Shown here one piece after another: positions 26,426 to 33,906 of a DNA stretch of 64,000 nt. The notes below the pieces were generated by a model. The model ran no database searches. It was not told where the DNA came from and saw nothing but the letters and a program-made list of their open reading frames with translations. The position numbers and the translations under genes were made by a program. Source of the stretch: Pontibacter deserti (lineage in GTDB: Bacteria; Bacteroidota; Bacteroidia; Cytophagales; Hymenobacteraceae); contig NZ_JALPRS010000001.1 of NCBI RefSeq assembly GCF_023630255.1, forward strand, positions 1,302,001 to 1,366,000. Reading direction: 5' to 3'. The first letter of the stretch is position 1, and each line of letters starts with the position of its first letter.

Positions 26426-27253
26426 ATGAGCTACAAAGCAGATATCAGTATTCTAGGTTGTGGATGGCTGGGCTTACCACTTGCGGAAGCACTGGTAAAT
26501 TCTGGTAAACGCATAAAAGGCTCCACCACCTCTCCTGCAAAGCTTGATTTACTTGAACAACAAGGTATGACACCATACCTGATCAACTTACAGGCTGAGA
26601 CATTGGATACTGAAACGCTGGCTGATTTCCTGAACGTAGACGTACTGGTTATAAATATTCCTCCCAAACTACGCGCTGATGGCGGAGCAACCTACCTGGA
26701 TCAATTACACCTGCTTTTAAAGGCTCTGCTTCATGCGCCAGTTAAAAAAGTATTATTTGTTTCTTCAACATCGGTATATAAGGACCTGAACCGGGTAGTA
26801 ACTGAAGAAGACACCGAACTGACAAATGCAAAAGACCCTGGTTATACGTTGCTGCAGGCAGAAAAACTCTTTCAGGAGCGTGAGGAATGGCTGACAACTA
26901 TAGTTCGGTTTGCAGGCCTTGTAGGTGAAGACCGCAGCCCCGGGAGGTTTATGGCAGGTAAAACAGATGTTCCGAACGGCGATGCTCCGGTAAACCTTAT
27001 CCATCGGGATGATTGTGTAGCTATACTCATGCGCATAATAGAACAGGAGAAATGGAATGAAGTGTACAACGCCTGCTCCGACGAACATCCTATGCGCAAA
27101 GATTTCTATCCTGCTGCTGCTATTGCCCTGGAATTAGAGCCTCCAACCTTTAAGGAAATGGATGAAACACATTTTAAGCTCATCAGCAGCCAGAAATTGA
27201 AAGATGATCTGCCTTATGTGTTCCGGCACCCCAACCCCATGCACTTCTTTTAG
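26426..27253 (+). CDS. NAD(P)-dependent epimerase/SDR-like protein (YeeZ-like)
   Basis: 275 aa from ATG 26426 (MSYKADISILGCGWLGLPLA); ATG 26405 would add seven residues but lies upstream of the predicted transcript start. The dinucleotide site GCGWLG at about 11-16 and the later VLFVSSTSVYKD segment place it among extended-SDR proteins of the YeeZ/YeeZ-like type. The catalytic Tyr-x-x-x-Lys is not obvious at the usual place, although VYKD and Y-L-L-Q-A-E-K are candidates. The substrate is unknown. Confidence 0.82.
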   Translation: MSYKADISILGCGWLGLPLAEALVNSGKRIKGSTTSPAKLDLLEQQGMTPYLINLQAETLDTETLADFLNVDVLVINIPPKLRADGGATYLDQLHLLLKALLHAPVKKVLFVSSTSVYKDLNRVVTEEDTELTNAKDPGYTLLQAEKLFQEREEWLTTIVRFAGLVGEDRSPGRFMAGKTDVPNGDAPVNLIHRDDCVAILMRIIEQEKWNEVYNACSDEHPMRKDFYPAAAIALELEPPTFKEMDETHFKLISSQKLKDDLPYVFRHPNPMHFF

Positions 27254-27261
27254 TATCTTTG
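27254..27261 (+). promoter_or_regulatory. TAnnTTTG promoter element for the YhiN-like gene
   Basis: TATCTTTG begins at the last base region of the previous gene. The 16-base context TTTAGTATCTTTGTTT is the same as before the DUF3127 gene. The predicted leader is about 64 nt. Confidence 0.6.
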
Positions 27262-27275
27262 TTTCTGATTGCTGG

Positions 27276-27325
27276 TTGTTGATTGCTGATTGTTAAAAGC
27301 ATCACAACTTTAAAGCAATCAACAA
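27276..27325 (+). promoter_or_regulatory. Leader hairpin just before the YhiN-like start
   Basis: The 12-bp perfect inverted repeat TTGTTGATTGCT / AGCAATCAACAA (27276-27287 and 27314-27325) ends six bases before ATG 27332. The repeat words (GATTGCTG, GATTGTT, CAATCAACAATCAA) also look like a degenerate array. Folding would place the stem directly over the ribosome-landing region. Confidence 0.55.
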
Positions 27326-27331
27326 TCAATA

Positions 27332-28585
27332 ATGAAATATAAAGTTATAGTTATAGGTGGCGGTGCTGCCGGATTTTTCGGGGCTATTACGTGCGCACAG
27401 GCCAATCCTGATGCAGAGGTTATACTTCTCGAGAAGACGAACAAGCTACTGTCTAAGGTGCTGGTTTCGGGTGGTGGACGCTGTAATGTAACCCATAACT
27501 GCTTTGCTCCGGGGCCGCTGTCTCAGCATTACCCGCGTGGTGCCAGGCAACTAAAAGAGGCTTTTAAAACTTTCGGAGCTCAGGATACGGTTGCCTGGTT
27601 TGAGCAGCGAGGCGTAAAGCTTAAAACTGAGGCCGATGGCCGCATGTTTCCTGTAACGGACAACTCTCAAACTATAGCCGACTGCCTGTTACAGGAAGCC
27701 AGAAGAGTTGGCGTAAGTATAAAAACAGGCTTAGGTGTAACTAATATTATTGCACCGGATCCAACTATAGATCAACGCCAGTTTATACTTAAGTTAAGTA
27801 ATGGGTCGGAGCTGAAAGCCGATAAAGTTTTGATCTGCACAGGCGGTAATCCTAAAACAACAGGTTACGACTGGCTGCGCGAACTAGGCCACCCTATACA
27901 GGAGCCGGTGCCTTCCCTATTTACATTCAATGTTCCGGGGAACCCGCTCAAGGAGCTAATGGGTGTTTCGGTGCCGCATGCACGTGTTCGCATTGCAGGT
28001 CAGAAACTGGAGTACGAAGGACCACTGCTTATAACCCACTGGGGCTATAGCGGGCCGGCAGTTCTTAAGTTATCAGCGTGGGGGGCTCGTATTTTCCACG
28101 ATCAGCAGTATACGTTTACAGCTCTGGTTAACTGGGTACCGGCTTTTACAGAAGAGAGCCTGCGTGTACATTTACAGGATTACCGGCAGACACACCCGAA
28201 GAAAGTGGTAGCCACTAATCCTTTATTTGGTTTGCCGCAACGCCTCTGGAAAGCTCTTACCTCGCTTGCAGAAATACAGGCTGACATTAAATGGGCGGAA
28301 CTACCCGCCAGAAACACCAATAAATTAGTAGAAGCACTGCTCCGGATGGCTGTAGATGTAAAAGGCAAAACCACTTTTAAAGAAGAGTTTGTAACGTGTG
28401 GCGGCATAGACCTGAGCCAGGTAAACATGAAGACGATGGAAAGTCGTCTGCACCCGAATTTATGCTTTGCCGGTGAAGTTTTAGATATAGATGGAATAAC
28501 CGGCGGATTTAATTTTCAGGCTGCCTGGACTACGGGTTTTATAGCTGGTAAATCGTTGGCATCCAAAACAATAACTGCCCCATAG
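27332..28585 (+). CDS. HI0933/YhiN-family FAD-binding oxidoreductase
   Basis: 417 aa. The FAD site GGGAAGFFGAI at about 9-19 is followed by SKVLVSGGGRCNVTHNC, the family hallmark. The C terminus contains CFAGEVLDIDGITGGFNFQAAW, also typical. HI0933/YhiN (BaiN-like) proteins are flavoproteins of uncertain activity, sometimes annotated as aminoacetone oxidase-like. It has its own promoter and a leader hairpin. Confidence 0.92.
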   Translation: MKYKVIVIGGGAAGFFGAITCAQANPDAEVILLEKTNKLLSKVLVSGGGRCNVTHNCFAPGPLSQHYPRGARQLKEAFKTFGAQDTVAWFEQRGVKLKTEADGRMFPVTDNSQTIADCLLQEARRVGVSIKTGLGVTNIIAPDPTIDQRQFILKLSNGSELKADKVLICTGGNPKTTGYDWLRELGHPIQEPVPSLFTFNVPGNPLKELMGVSVPHARVRIAGQKLEYEGPLLITHWGYSGPAVLKLSAWGARIFHDQQYTFTALVNWVPAFTEESLRVHLQDYRQTHPKKVVATNPLFGLPQRLWKALTSLAEIQADIKWAELPARNTNKLVEALLRMAVDVKGKTTFKEEFVTCGGIDLSQVNMKTMESRLHPNLCFAGEVLDIDGITGGFNFQAAWTTGFIAGKSLASKTITAP

Positions 28586-28642
28586 TAACCTTAGACTACT
28601 GATATGAGTAATATCGCATATAGTAACTAAACCTTTAAAACT

Positions 28643-29098
28643 ATGGAAATTAACAAGGAAGTATTCTCTACGGTGCATCACCTGATCGAAAGATGCAAGG
28701 ATGGCGCCAAAGGGTATAAAACTGCTGCCGAAGATGTTGAAGACAGAGATCTGAAAGATTTGTTCATGAAATATGCCGTACAGCGCGACAGCATGATCAC
28801 GGAACTTCAGAATGAGCTTCATAAGATGGGCAAAACCGACGATGAGTCGAGCTCTCTGGAAGGTACAGTTCACCGTATCTGGATCGATATAAAATCAGCG
28901 ATCAGCTCGAAAGACAGAAAGCGTATACTGGAAGAGTGCGAGCGTGGTGAAGACTATGCCGTAAAAGCGTTTGAAGAAGCACGCCAGAAAGAACTCCCTG
29001 GAAACCTGAAGCAAATTGTGGAGCAGCAGTACATGGATGTAAAACATGCACATGACCACATCAGGGCTCTACGCGATAAAGCAAGAAGTGAAGTATAA
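28643..29098 (+). CDS. PA2169-family four-helix-bundle protein (DUF2383)
   Basis: 151 aa, all helical. It matches the PA2169/DUF2383 family: NKEVFSTVHHLIERCKDGAK at the start, ESSSLEGTVHRIWIDIK in the middle and a C-terminal amphipathic helix VEQQYMDVKHAHDHIRALRD. The fold is ferritin-like and the family is linked with stress responses, without a proven reaction. It is followed by a strong terminator and then by the cassette region. Confidence 0.88.
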   Translation: MEINKEVFSTVHHLIERCKDGAKGYKTAAEDVEDRDLKDLFMKYAVQRDSMITELQNELHKMGKTDDESSSLEGTVHRIWIDIKSAISSKDRKRILEECERGEDYAVKAFEEARQKELPGNLKQIVEQQYMDVKHAHDHIRALRDKARSEV

Positions 29099-29116
29099 AC
29101 TATACTTTAAAAAATC

Positions 29117-29142
29117 AAAAGGAGCTTAGGCTCCTTTTTTTG
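29117..29142 (+). terminator. Terminator after PA2169-family gene
   Basis: AAAAGGAGC / GCTCCTTTT stem (29117-29125 and 29130-29138) with a TTAG loop and a T-run ending where the first attC-like site begins. Confidence 0.92.
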
Positions 29143-29214
29143 TTTAACGGTACTCGTACAGGCTAAGGCAAGGCGTCAGCTGAAGCTGAAGCTTAAGCCT
29201 GTGCTTTGTTAGCC
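29142..29214 (-). repeat. attC-like recombination site A (73 bp)
   Basis: Read on the minus strand it runs from GGCTAAC (29208-29214) to GTTAAAC (29142-29148), matching the GTTRRRY core of integron attC sites at one end. Between them is an imperfect hairpin: ACAGGCT (29158-29164) pairs with AGCCTGT (29196-29202), with further interrupted pairing inward and a CAGC/GCTG tip. It shares AAGGCG, TCAGCTGAAG-type and GCTTTGTTAG words with the other sites. The stop codon of the small membrane protein (29193-29195) lies inside it, as is common for cassette genes. Confidence 0.6.
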
Positions 29215-29570
29215 ACTGTTTTGCTTTTAATAGCTTTAATCAATGCAGTCACCAAGTAATTTAGTAACAATGCACTGGCTATGGAAATCATTGGTATTTT
29301 AATCTTATTTCCAACTGGAATGCTTAAGACAATTAGTAATGTATAGATCGCCAAAGTCCAAAAAGTAGGTGATTTTATTTTATTCTTGATTGTCAAAGTT
29401 GTTGGAAGGAGTAAAAGAGCAATAAAAATTACAATCATTGAATCTCCCCAGCCATCTATACTTTCACAACCAATTGCTTCTGACAAAATACAAATAGCTT
29501 TCTTACCATACTCAAGAAGTATGTAAAGGCTTATTAAGCCACCTATTATTGATTGTGCTTTACTTTTCAA
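29193..29570 (-). CDS. Small hydrophobic membrane protein of unknown function, cassette-borne
   Basis: About 125 aa from TTG 29570 (KSKAQSIIGGLISLY). The open frame extends to ATG 29657, but those 29 extra codons translate attC-like site B and are unlikely to be real. Three to four transmembrane segments are visible (around IGGLISLYILL, SMIVIFIALLLLP, FWTLAIYTLLIVLSIP, ISIASALLLNYLVTALI). The tail is lysine-rich and the last codons lie in attC-like site A. I do not recognise the family. The gene is more AT-rich than the surrounding core genes, which fits acquisition. Confidence 0.55.
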   Translation of the reverse strand: MKSKAQSIIGGLISLYILLEYGKKAICILSEAIGCESIDGWGDSMIVIFIALLLLPTTLTIKNKIKSPTFWTLAIYTLLIVLSIPVGNKIKIPMISIASALLLNYLVTALIKAIKSKTVANKAQA

Positions 29571-29589
29571 ATTTATGATTACAAATGAT

Positions 29590-29655
29590 GGATAACGGTT
29601 AGTACATAAAGCGAACAAGGCGTAGCCGCAGCTTGGCTTATGTACAGGGTTGGGC
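29590..29655 (-). repeat. attC-like recombination site B (66 bp)
   Basis: On the minus strand it runs GCCCAAC (29649-29655, fits RYYYAAC) to GTTATCC (29590-29596). The hairpin has interrupted arms: GTACATAA (29602-29609) with TTATGTAC (29638-29645), then GC/GC past an unpaired A29610, CAAG/CTTG, and GCG/CGC around a TAGC tip. Unpaired bases on one arm are a structural hallmark of attC sites. The TAACGGTTAGTA and AACAAGGCG words recur in site C at 63956-64000. Confidence 0.65.
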
Positions 29656-29669
29656 AAAGTGCTTTTAAT

Positions 29670-30227
29670 TTAATTCTTTTCCGATTGCTGTATAAGCTCT
29701 AAGGCATTCTTTATTTTTGCTCTCTCTGATTCATTCAGTTGGGTATAGTCGTATTGACTTGCCTCATACTTCATTACAATGATGCCGTCTGACTTTACCA
29801 GCAGAATGGACATAGAACCTTCACTTGGACCATTATAGCAAACCTGCCGAAAAGCCCCCTGCTCTACCTGAGCTATCAGATCTTTTATAGTTGAAACTTT
29901 CTCTTCACTTAAAGGGGAGCGCTTTGCGTCATTCACACTATTGCTATAGCTCCATTGTTCTTTAGCAATAGCATCCAGTGCAATGGCCTTGGTAGAGCTG
30001 GAGTTATTAAAATAAGTACTGGTATAAAAAACTCCGTCTTCTATACTATCCTGAAACATTCTATATGCAGGTTCAATGGCTTTACCACTAATGTATTGTT
30101 GTTCATCAAAATCAGCACTAACGAGTCTACAATCATACTTAACCCCAAAAGCCCCAACTTTACTTGATTGATGACTTTTGCAACCCAAGCATAAGATAAC
30201 CAGAAAGAAAACAAGTTTACATCTCAT
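29670..30227 (-). CDS. Lipoprotein of unknown function, cassette-borne
   Basis: 185 aa with signal peptide and lipobox CLGC (Cys16). The mature part is a mixed polar domain with several Cys (Cys33, Cys131) and ends in a helical segment NESERAKIKNALELIQQSE. I do not recognise the family. It starts 28 bp after the GTTGGGC boundary and stops 15 bp before attC-like site B, a compact fit to a gene cassette. It has no obvious promoter of its own. Confidence 0.65.
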   Translation of the reverse strand: MRCKLVFFLVILCLGCKSHQSSKVGAFGVKYDCRLVSADFDEQQYISGKAIEPAYRMFQDSIEDGVFYTSTYFNNSSSTKAIALDAIAKEQWSYSNSVNDAKRSPLSEEKVSTIKDLIAQVEQGAFRQVCYNGPSEGSMSILLVKSDGIIVMKYEASQYDYTQLNESERAKIKNALELIQQSEKN

Positions 30228-30416
30228 TGATTATGCTTTCATAACTTTCATTTTGCCCAACTACTAGATAAACGAAAACATACGCTTATCAGCACTATAT
30301 ACGAAGGTGTACTTTCTGTTTTGGGTTATAGGTAGTACCTCCATAGATAGAGAAGTACTAATATAACTTATTTCTTAAGATTATTGTGAGGGCAGAACCG
30401 GGTAGGTATAAAAACA

Positions 30417-30474
30417 ATAAGGGAAACATCCGTCTGATGTTTCCCTTATCATATCTAATTGCATAAGCAATTAG
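30417..30474. repeat. Two adjacent hairpins in the spacer upstream of the cassettes
   Basis: ATAAGGGAAACATC / GATGTTTCCCTTAT (30417-30430 and 30436-30449) and CTAATTGC / GCAATTAG (30455-30462 and 30467-30474) are perfect inverted repeats. They lie in the 461-bp gap 30228-30688, with no gene that ends nearby on the plus strand, so their role is unclear. The rest of this gap holds the cassette boundary at 30255-30261 and the deaD terminator. Confidence 0.6.
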
Positions 30475-30580
30475 TTAATCTTCCAACCTTTTTATGATAG
30501 TCCTTTTACGCCGCGTTTTACGGAAAGGTTATACTTTTCTGAAAAAAAGCTGATAAATATTTTAAAAACCCTATAAAACA

Positions 30581-30609
30581 AATAAGCCGACGTTTCAAGT
30601 CGGCTTATT
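30581..30609 (-). terminator. Terminator of the RGG-tailed DEAD-box helicase gene
   Basis: AATAAGCCGAC / GTCGGCTTATT perfect 11-bp stem with a GTTTCAA loop; the minus-strand reading continues TTTGTTTTATAG. It is 80 bp past the stop. Confidence 0.85.
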
Positions 30610-30688
30610 CTAACAGTTAATGAAGTTTTTTAAGCTTCTAATGCTGTATGATTATTTATACGGCAGCTCTTTTAGAGAGTTACTGTAA

Positions 30689-32545
30689 TTAAAATCTTTT
30701 TCTGCGGAAACCACGGCTTTCACCACCACGGTCACGGTCGCCACCCCTATCGCGGTCACCACCGAAACGGCTGCCTCCACGGTCGCCGCCTCTGTCACGA
30801 TCACCACCAAATCGGCTACCGCCACGATCACCACGATCTCTGTCGCCGCCACGGCCGCCAAAACGGCTACCGCCACGATCACCACCTCTGTCGCGGTCAC
30901 CGCCACCAAAGCGGCTTCTGCCACCGCGCTCTTCACGGTCGCCACCTTCTTTAGTGCCGCCTTTTTTATCAGACTTCTCGATTACAACCATGCGGCCATC
31001 AACTTCTATACGGCCGGCTTTCTCAAGGATGTTAGCAGTATATTCGGTAGGCACTTCCACAAAGCTGAACTTGTCATATAAATCTATATCGCCAACTTTA
31101 GAAGCCGGAATATCAGCATTGGAAGCAAGCAGGTCGATCAGGTCTTTCGGGTGCACGCGGTCTTTCTTACCGATCGTGATAAATAAACGGTCGAAACCTT
31201 CTTTAGAGAAACCAAGACCTTTTTCAGCTTCTTTGCCAGCTTCCTTCACTTTAGCTTCTTTCAGGCTCATTTTAAGCAGTGCCGCAGCCACTTCAAGCGA
31301 AGTATAGTCTTCGTTTACAAGTTTTTCTATAGTTGTGATGTGCTTGGTCAGGTTGCCTTTCTCCAGTACTTCACGCACCTTCTCCAGGAACATGTTGGTA
31401 CGGATCTCATTTACGTCTTCGTAAGTTGGTACATGCTGCAACATAATGTTCGCTTTGGTATAGCGCATAATGTCTTTCAGCTTGTACATATCCGAACGGC
31501 CCGATACGAACGAGAATGCCTTACCTGATTTACCGGCACGACCTGTACGGCCAATACGGTGCACATATGCTTCTTCGTCCTGTGGCAGGTCGTAGTTAAA
31601 TACCGCCTCTACGTTCTCCACGTCGATACCACGTGCCGCCACATCTGTAGCTACAAGAACTTCCAGCTGGCCGTTACGGAACTTGCCCATCACGTTCGAA
31701 CGCTGGTTCTGGTTCAGGTCACCGTGCAAGCCATCGGCAAAATAACCACGGCTCTGCAGGCCGGTTACCAGTTCATCCACCATACGCTTTGTATTGCAGA
31801 AGATCACTACCGATTTCATGTTATACATATCCAGCACGCGCGAAAGCACTTCCTGCTTCATGCTGTTACGCACTTCAAAGTATACCTGGTCTATGTTAGT
31901 TACGGTAAGCTCTTTATGAACCACTTTTACAATTACCGGATCGTTCTGATAACGTTTGGTAAGGTCCATGATAGGCTTAGACATCGTAGCCGAAAAGAAG
32001 ATCGTCTGGCGCTCTTCCGGCATATGGCTCAGTACGAATTCAATATCGTCACGGAAGCCCATGTCCAGCATTTCGTCTGCTTCGTCAAGTATAATTTTCT
32101 TGATCTTATCGAGCTTCAGTGTACCGCGCTCAATGTGGTCCATTACACGGCCTGGCGTACCGATCACGATCTGCACACCCTGCTTAAGCGCGCGCAGCTG
32201 GCGGTCGTAAGACTGGCCGCCATAGATAGGCACAATACTGATGCCTGGCTTATACTTGATAAGTTTCTGGATCTCGCCGGCTACCTGAATAGCCAGTTCG
32301 CGTGTTGGGCAAAGTATAAGTGCCTGTACGCTACGATCACGCTCATCTATACTTTCAATAGTAGGAATACCGAATGCAGCTGTTTTACCGGTACCGGTCT
32401 GTGCCTGTCCGATAATGTCGCGTCCTTCTAAAACTACTGGAATTGCTTCGGTTTGGATGGGAGAGGCTTCTTCAAAGCCCATGTCTGCGATTGCTCGCTG
32501 AACTTCCGGTGATAGTGGAAGCTCATCAAATCTGATTTTGTTCAT
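30689..32545 (-). CDS. deaD: DEAD-box RNA helicase with DbpA-like domain and RGG tail (DeaD/CsdA type)
   Basis: 618 aa. Helicase core 1-370: Q motif, AQTGTGKT at 48-55, PTRELA, DEADEMLDMGF, SAT, HRIGRTGRAG. Residues about 445-525 form a DbpA-type RNA-binding domain (RLFITIGKKDRVHPKDLIDL). The tail 535-618 consists of repeated Arg/Gly/Asp blocks such as GGDRDRGGDRGGSRFGG, likely disordered and RNA-binding. This architecture fits cold-shock helicases that assist ribosome assembly and mRNA decay. The predicted promoter at 32698-32705 gives a leader of about 145 nt, in line with cold-shock control. The gene symbol is by analogy. Confidence 0.93.
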   Translation of the reverse strand: MNKIRFDELPLSPEVQRAIADMGFEEASPIQTEAIPVVLEGRDIIGQAQTGTGKTAAFGIPTIESIDERDRSVQALILCPTRELAIQVAGEIQKLIKYKPGISIVPIYGGQSYDRQLRALKQGVQIVIGTPGRVMDHIERGTLKLDKIKKIILDEADEMLDMGFRDDIEFVLSHMPEERQTIFFSATMSKPIMDLTKRYQNDPVIVKVVHKELTVTNIDQVYFEVRNSMKQEVLSRVLDMYNMKSVVIFCNTKRMVDELVTGLQSRGYFADGLHGDLNQNQRSNVMGKFRNGQLEVLVATDVAARGIDVENVEAVFNYDLPQDEEAYVHRIGRTGRAGKSGKAFSFVSGRSDMYKLKDIMRYTKANIMLQHVPTYEDVNEIRTNMFLEKVREVLEKGNLTKHITTIEKLVNEDYTSLEVAAALLKMSLKEAKVKEAGKEAEKGLGFSKEGFDRLFITIGKKDRVHPKDLIDLLASNADIPASKVGDIDLYDKFSFVEVPTEYTANILEKAGRIEVDGRMVVIEKSDKKGGTKEGGDREERGGRSRFGGGDRDRGGDRGGSRFGGRGGDRDRGDRGGSRFGGDRDRGGDRGGSRFGGDRDRGGDRDRGGESRGFRRKRF

Positions 32546-33193
32546 CTGTTTATTTTACTGATTTAACCATGTCTGGTGACAGCCTGGATATTACTAATCC
32601 CTATACGCGTCGAAAACTAAAATAAACCAGGTGAGCCTATCAAAATATAGAAGCCGTGCCAGTTAAACAGTAAATCAGACTGATACCAAATCGGCCGCAA
32701 AGGTACGACTATTAATCGGTAATAACTAATTACACCATAACATCTGACTGAGCATGAACAACATCAGAAGATATGAATATTAATATTATACTATATTAGA
32801 TAGTGTAACTTTAATTTGTAACAGGAAGTATAATATATAAATATTCTTCCAAATTTTATTGTTATTTAAATTTACTATGTATAACCTTTTTATGTTCCAC
32901 TCGTTATAAGGCCTAATTCACCCGAAATAACTACTACTTCACCAGTAATTTAACTATTCAGGTAAAACTTTTAAACGAATAACCGTAGTATACAAAAATT
33001 CGCAGAACCTAAACCTATAAAAACCCTTATGCCATAATTACCCAGTATATAATATACTGCTATTACACACGCCACTATTTTCTACTAAGCCTTATTGAAA
33101 CAGAAGCTAATGAGCAGGTGCAGCTACAGCTAATACTGCATCGCTTACAGTAAATCAATTAAACAAAACCTTAAACCCCTTAGTCCTCTACTT
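32546..33193. other. 648-bp AT-rich intergenic region between divergent genes
   Basis: It contains the predicted deaD leader (32546-32690) and promoter. On the right it carries a perfect palindrome CAGTATATAATATACTG (33043-33059), a possible operator 135 bp before the unknown gene at 33194. No coding frame or RNA gene is recognised. The length is unusual for this gene-dense window. Confidence 0.5.
32698..32705 (-). promoter_or_regulatory. TAnnTTTG promoter element for the deaD-like gene
   Basis: TACCTTTG on the minus strand, 153 bp upstream of ATG 32545. It predicts a long untranslated leader. Confidence 0.6.
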
Positions 33194-33733
33194 ATGTTAC
33201 ATTTTACCAAAATTTCAACTCAAGGCAAAGACTTCAATCTAATTGCTTCTGGTGCACTGGCTTTTAAAATCCACAACAAAATTCTGAAGGATGATGCGTT
33301 TGTGCATGGCTCCTCCGTTAGCCGAAACATGCTGGTAGGCAGCGTTCCGGCCCGCAAGGCAACTTCTAACAACAAGAGTGTTTTCTTCGTGATCATATCT
33401 GACCTGGATAAAGTAAATACAGAATCGCTTTGCCAGATGATAAGAGAAGAACGCACGAAAGGCAGTTATGCAGTTTGCCAGGTTATACCTATGTATTACA
33501 ACGAACCATCTTTTAAAGCGCTAAAAATGCTGCGCCAGAACTTCGACGAAGTGCTGGAGTTAAGCAAATTTAATTTGGGTGGAAGCAAAGCACTGAACGG
33601 CCTGGAGCAGCAGCACTGCATCATGTCTGATTATGTACTTTCTATGGCCCGCATTATGTTCCATGTATGTGCCAACAGCGCCATACCTGCAAAAACAGCT
33701 GAAGAACGTATAGAAGAACCTGCCTTTGCATAA
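33194..33733 (+). CDS. Hypothetical protein, family not recognised
   Basis: 179 aa, soluble, no signal peptide. The first 50 residues (LHFTKISTQGKDFNLIASGA) and VFFVIISDLDKVNTESL suggest an alternating alpha/beta fold. It has four Cys in the second half but no recognisable metal motif. It is preceded by a long spacer with a palindrome and followed by a strong terminator, so it appears to be an independently regulated single gene. Confidence 0.7.
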   Translation: MLHFTKISTQGKDFNLIASGALAFKIHNKILKDDAFVHGSSVSRNMLVGSVPARKATSNNKSVFFVIISDLDKVNTESLCQMIREERTKGSYAVCQVIPMYYNEPSFKALKMLRQNFDEVLELSKFNLGGSKALNGLEQQHCIMSDYVLSMARIMFHVCANSAIPAKTAEERIEEPAFA

Positions 33734-33757
33734 ACGTCTACGCATATAAAGTATAAG

Positions 33758-33795
33758 AACAGGCTGCCTCCCCTATAGGCAGCCTGTTTTATTTT
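33758..33795 (+). terminator. Terminator after the unknown gene at 33194
   Basis: AACAGGCTGCCT / AGGCAGCCTGTT perfect 12-bp stem (33758-33769 and 33777-33788) followed by TTATTTTAT. Confidence 0.92.
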
Positions 33796-33906
33796 ATACC
33801 TTTTACAGTCAGTAGTATAGCGGTAAAGTTTACAATACAAGCTTGCAAATACTGGCAATCGGGCTGGCAAAAGTGTATCTTTAGGCTTGGCTATACTTCA
33901 GACCCG

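Larger units (their letters stand above)
29142..30261 (-). mobile_element. Two tandem cassette-like units without visible integrase
   Basis: Two minus-strand genes are each followed by an attC-like hairpin. Unit 1 (30261 down to 29649) starts with GTTGGGCAAA and ends with TTTGCCCAAC, a perfect 10-base complement, as predicted when one circular cassette carries both halves of its R box. Unit 2 (29596 down to 29208) starts GTTATCC and ends GGCTAAC, complementary at five of six core bases. No tyrosine recombinase is present in the window, so this would be a CALIN-type (integrase-less) cluster. Alternatives are a REP-like repeat family or decayed sites. Confidence 0.55.

Noticed and set aside
29142-29214. 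Site A as a simple rho-independent terminator
   Set aside because: A proper terminator already ends at 29142; site A has interrupted stems, no U-tract and integron-type end boxes shared with other sites.
29581-29657. N-terminal extension of the small membrane protein frame
   Set aside because: It translates the attC-like hairpin B; the in-frame TTG at 29570 is a better start.
30652-30945. 97-aa minus-strand Val/Ala-rich frame
   Set aside because: It is the shifted reading of the RGG-repeat tail; a low-complexity artefact.
31559-32431. 290-aa plus-strand frame opposite the DEAD-box helicase
   Set aside because: It is antisense to conserved helicase motifs; its His/Tyr-rich composition is that of a shadow frame.
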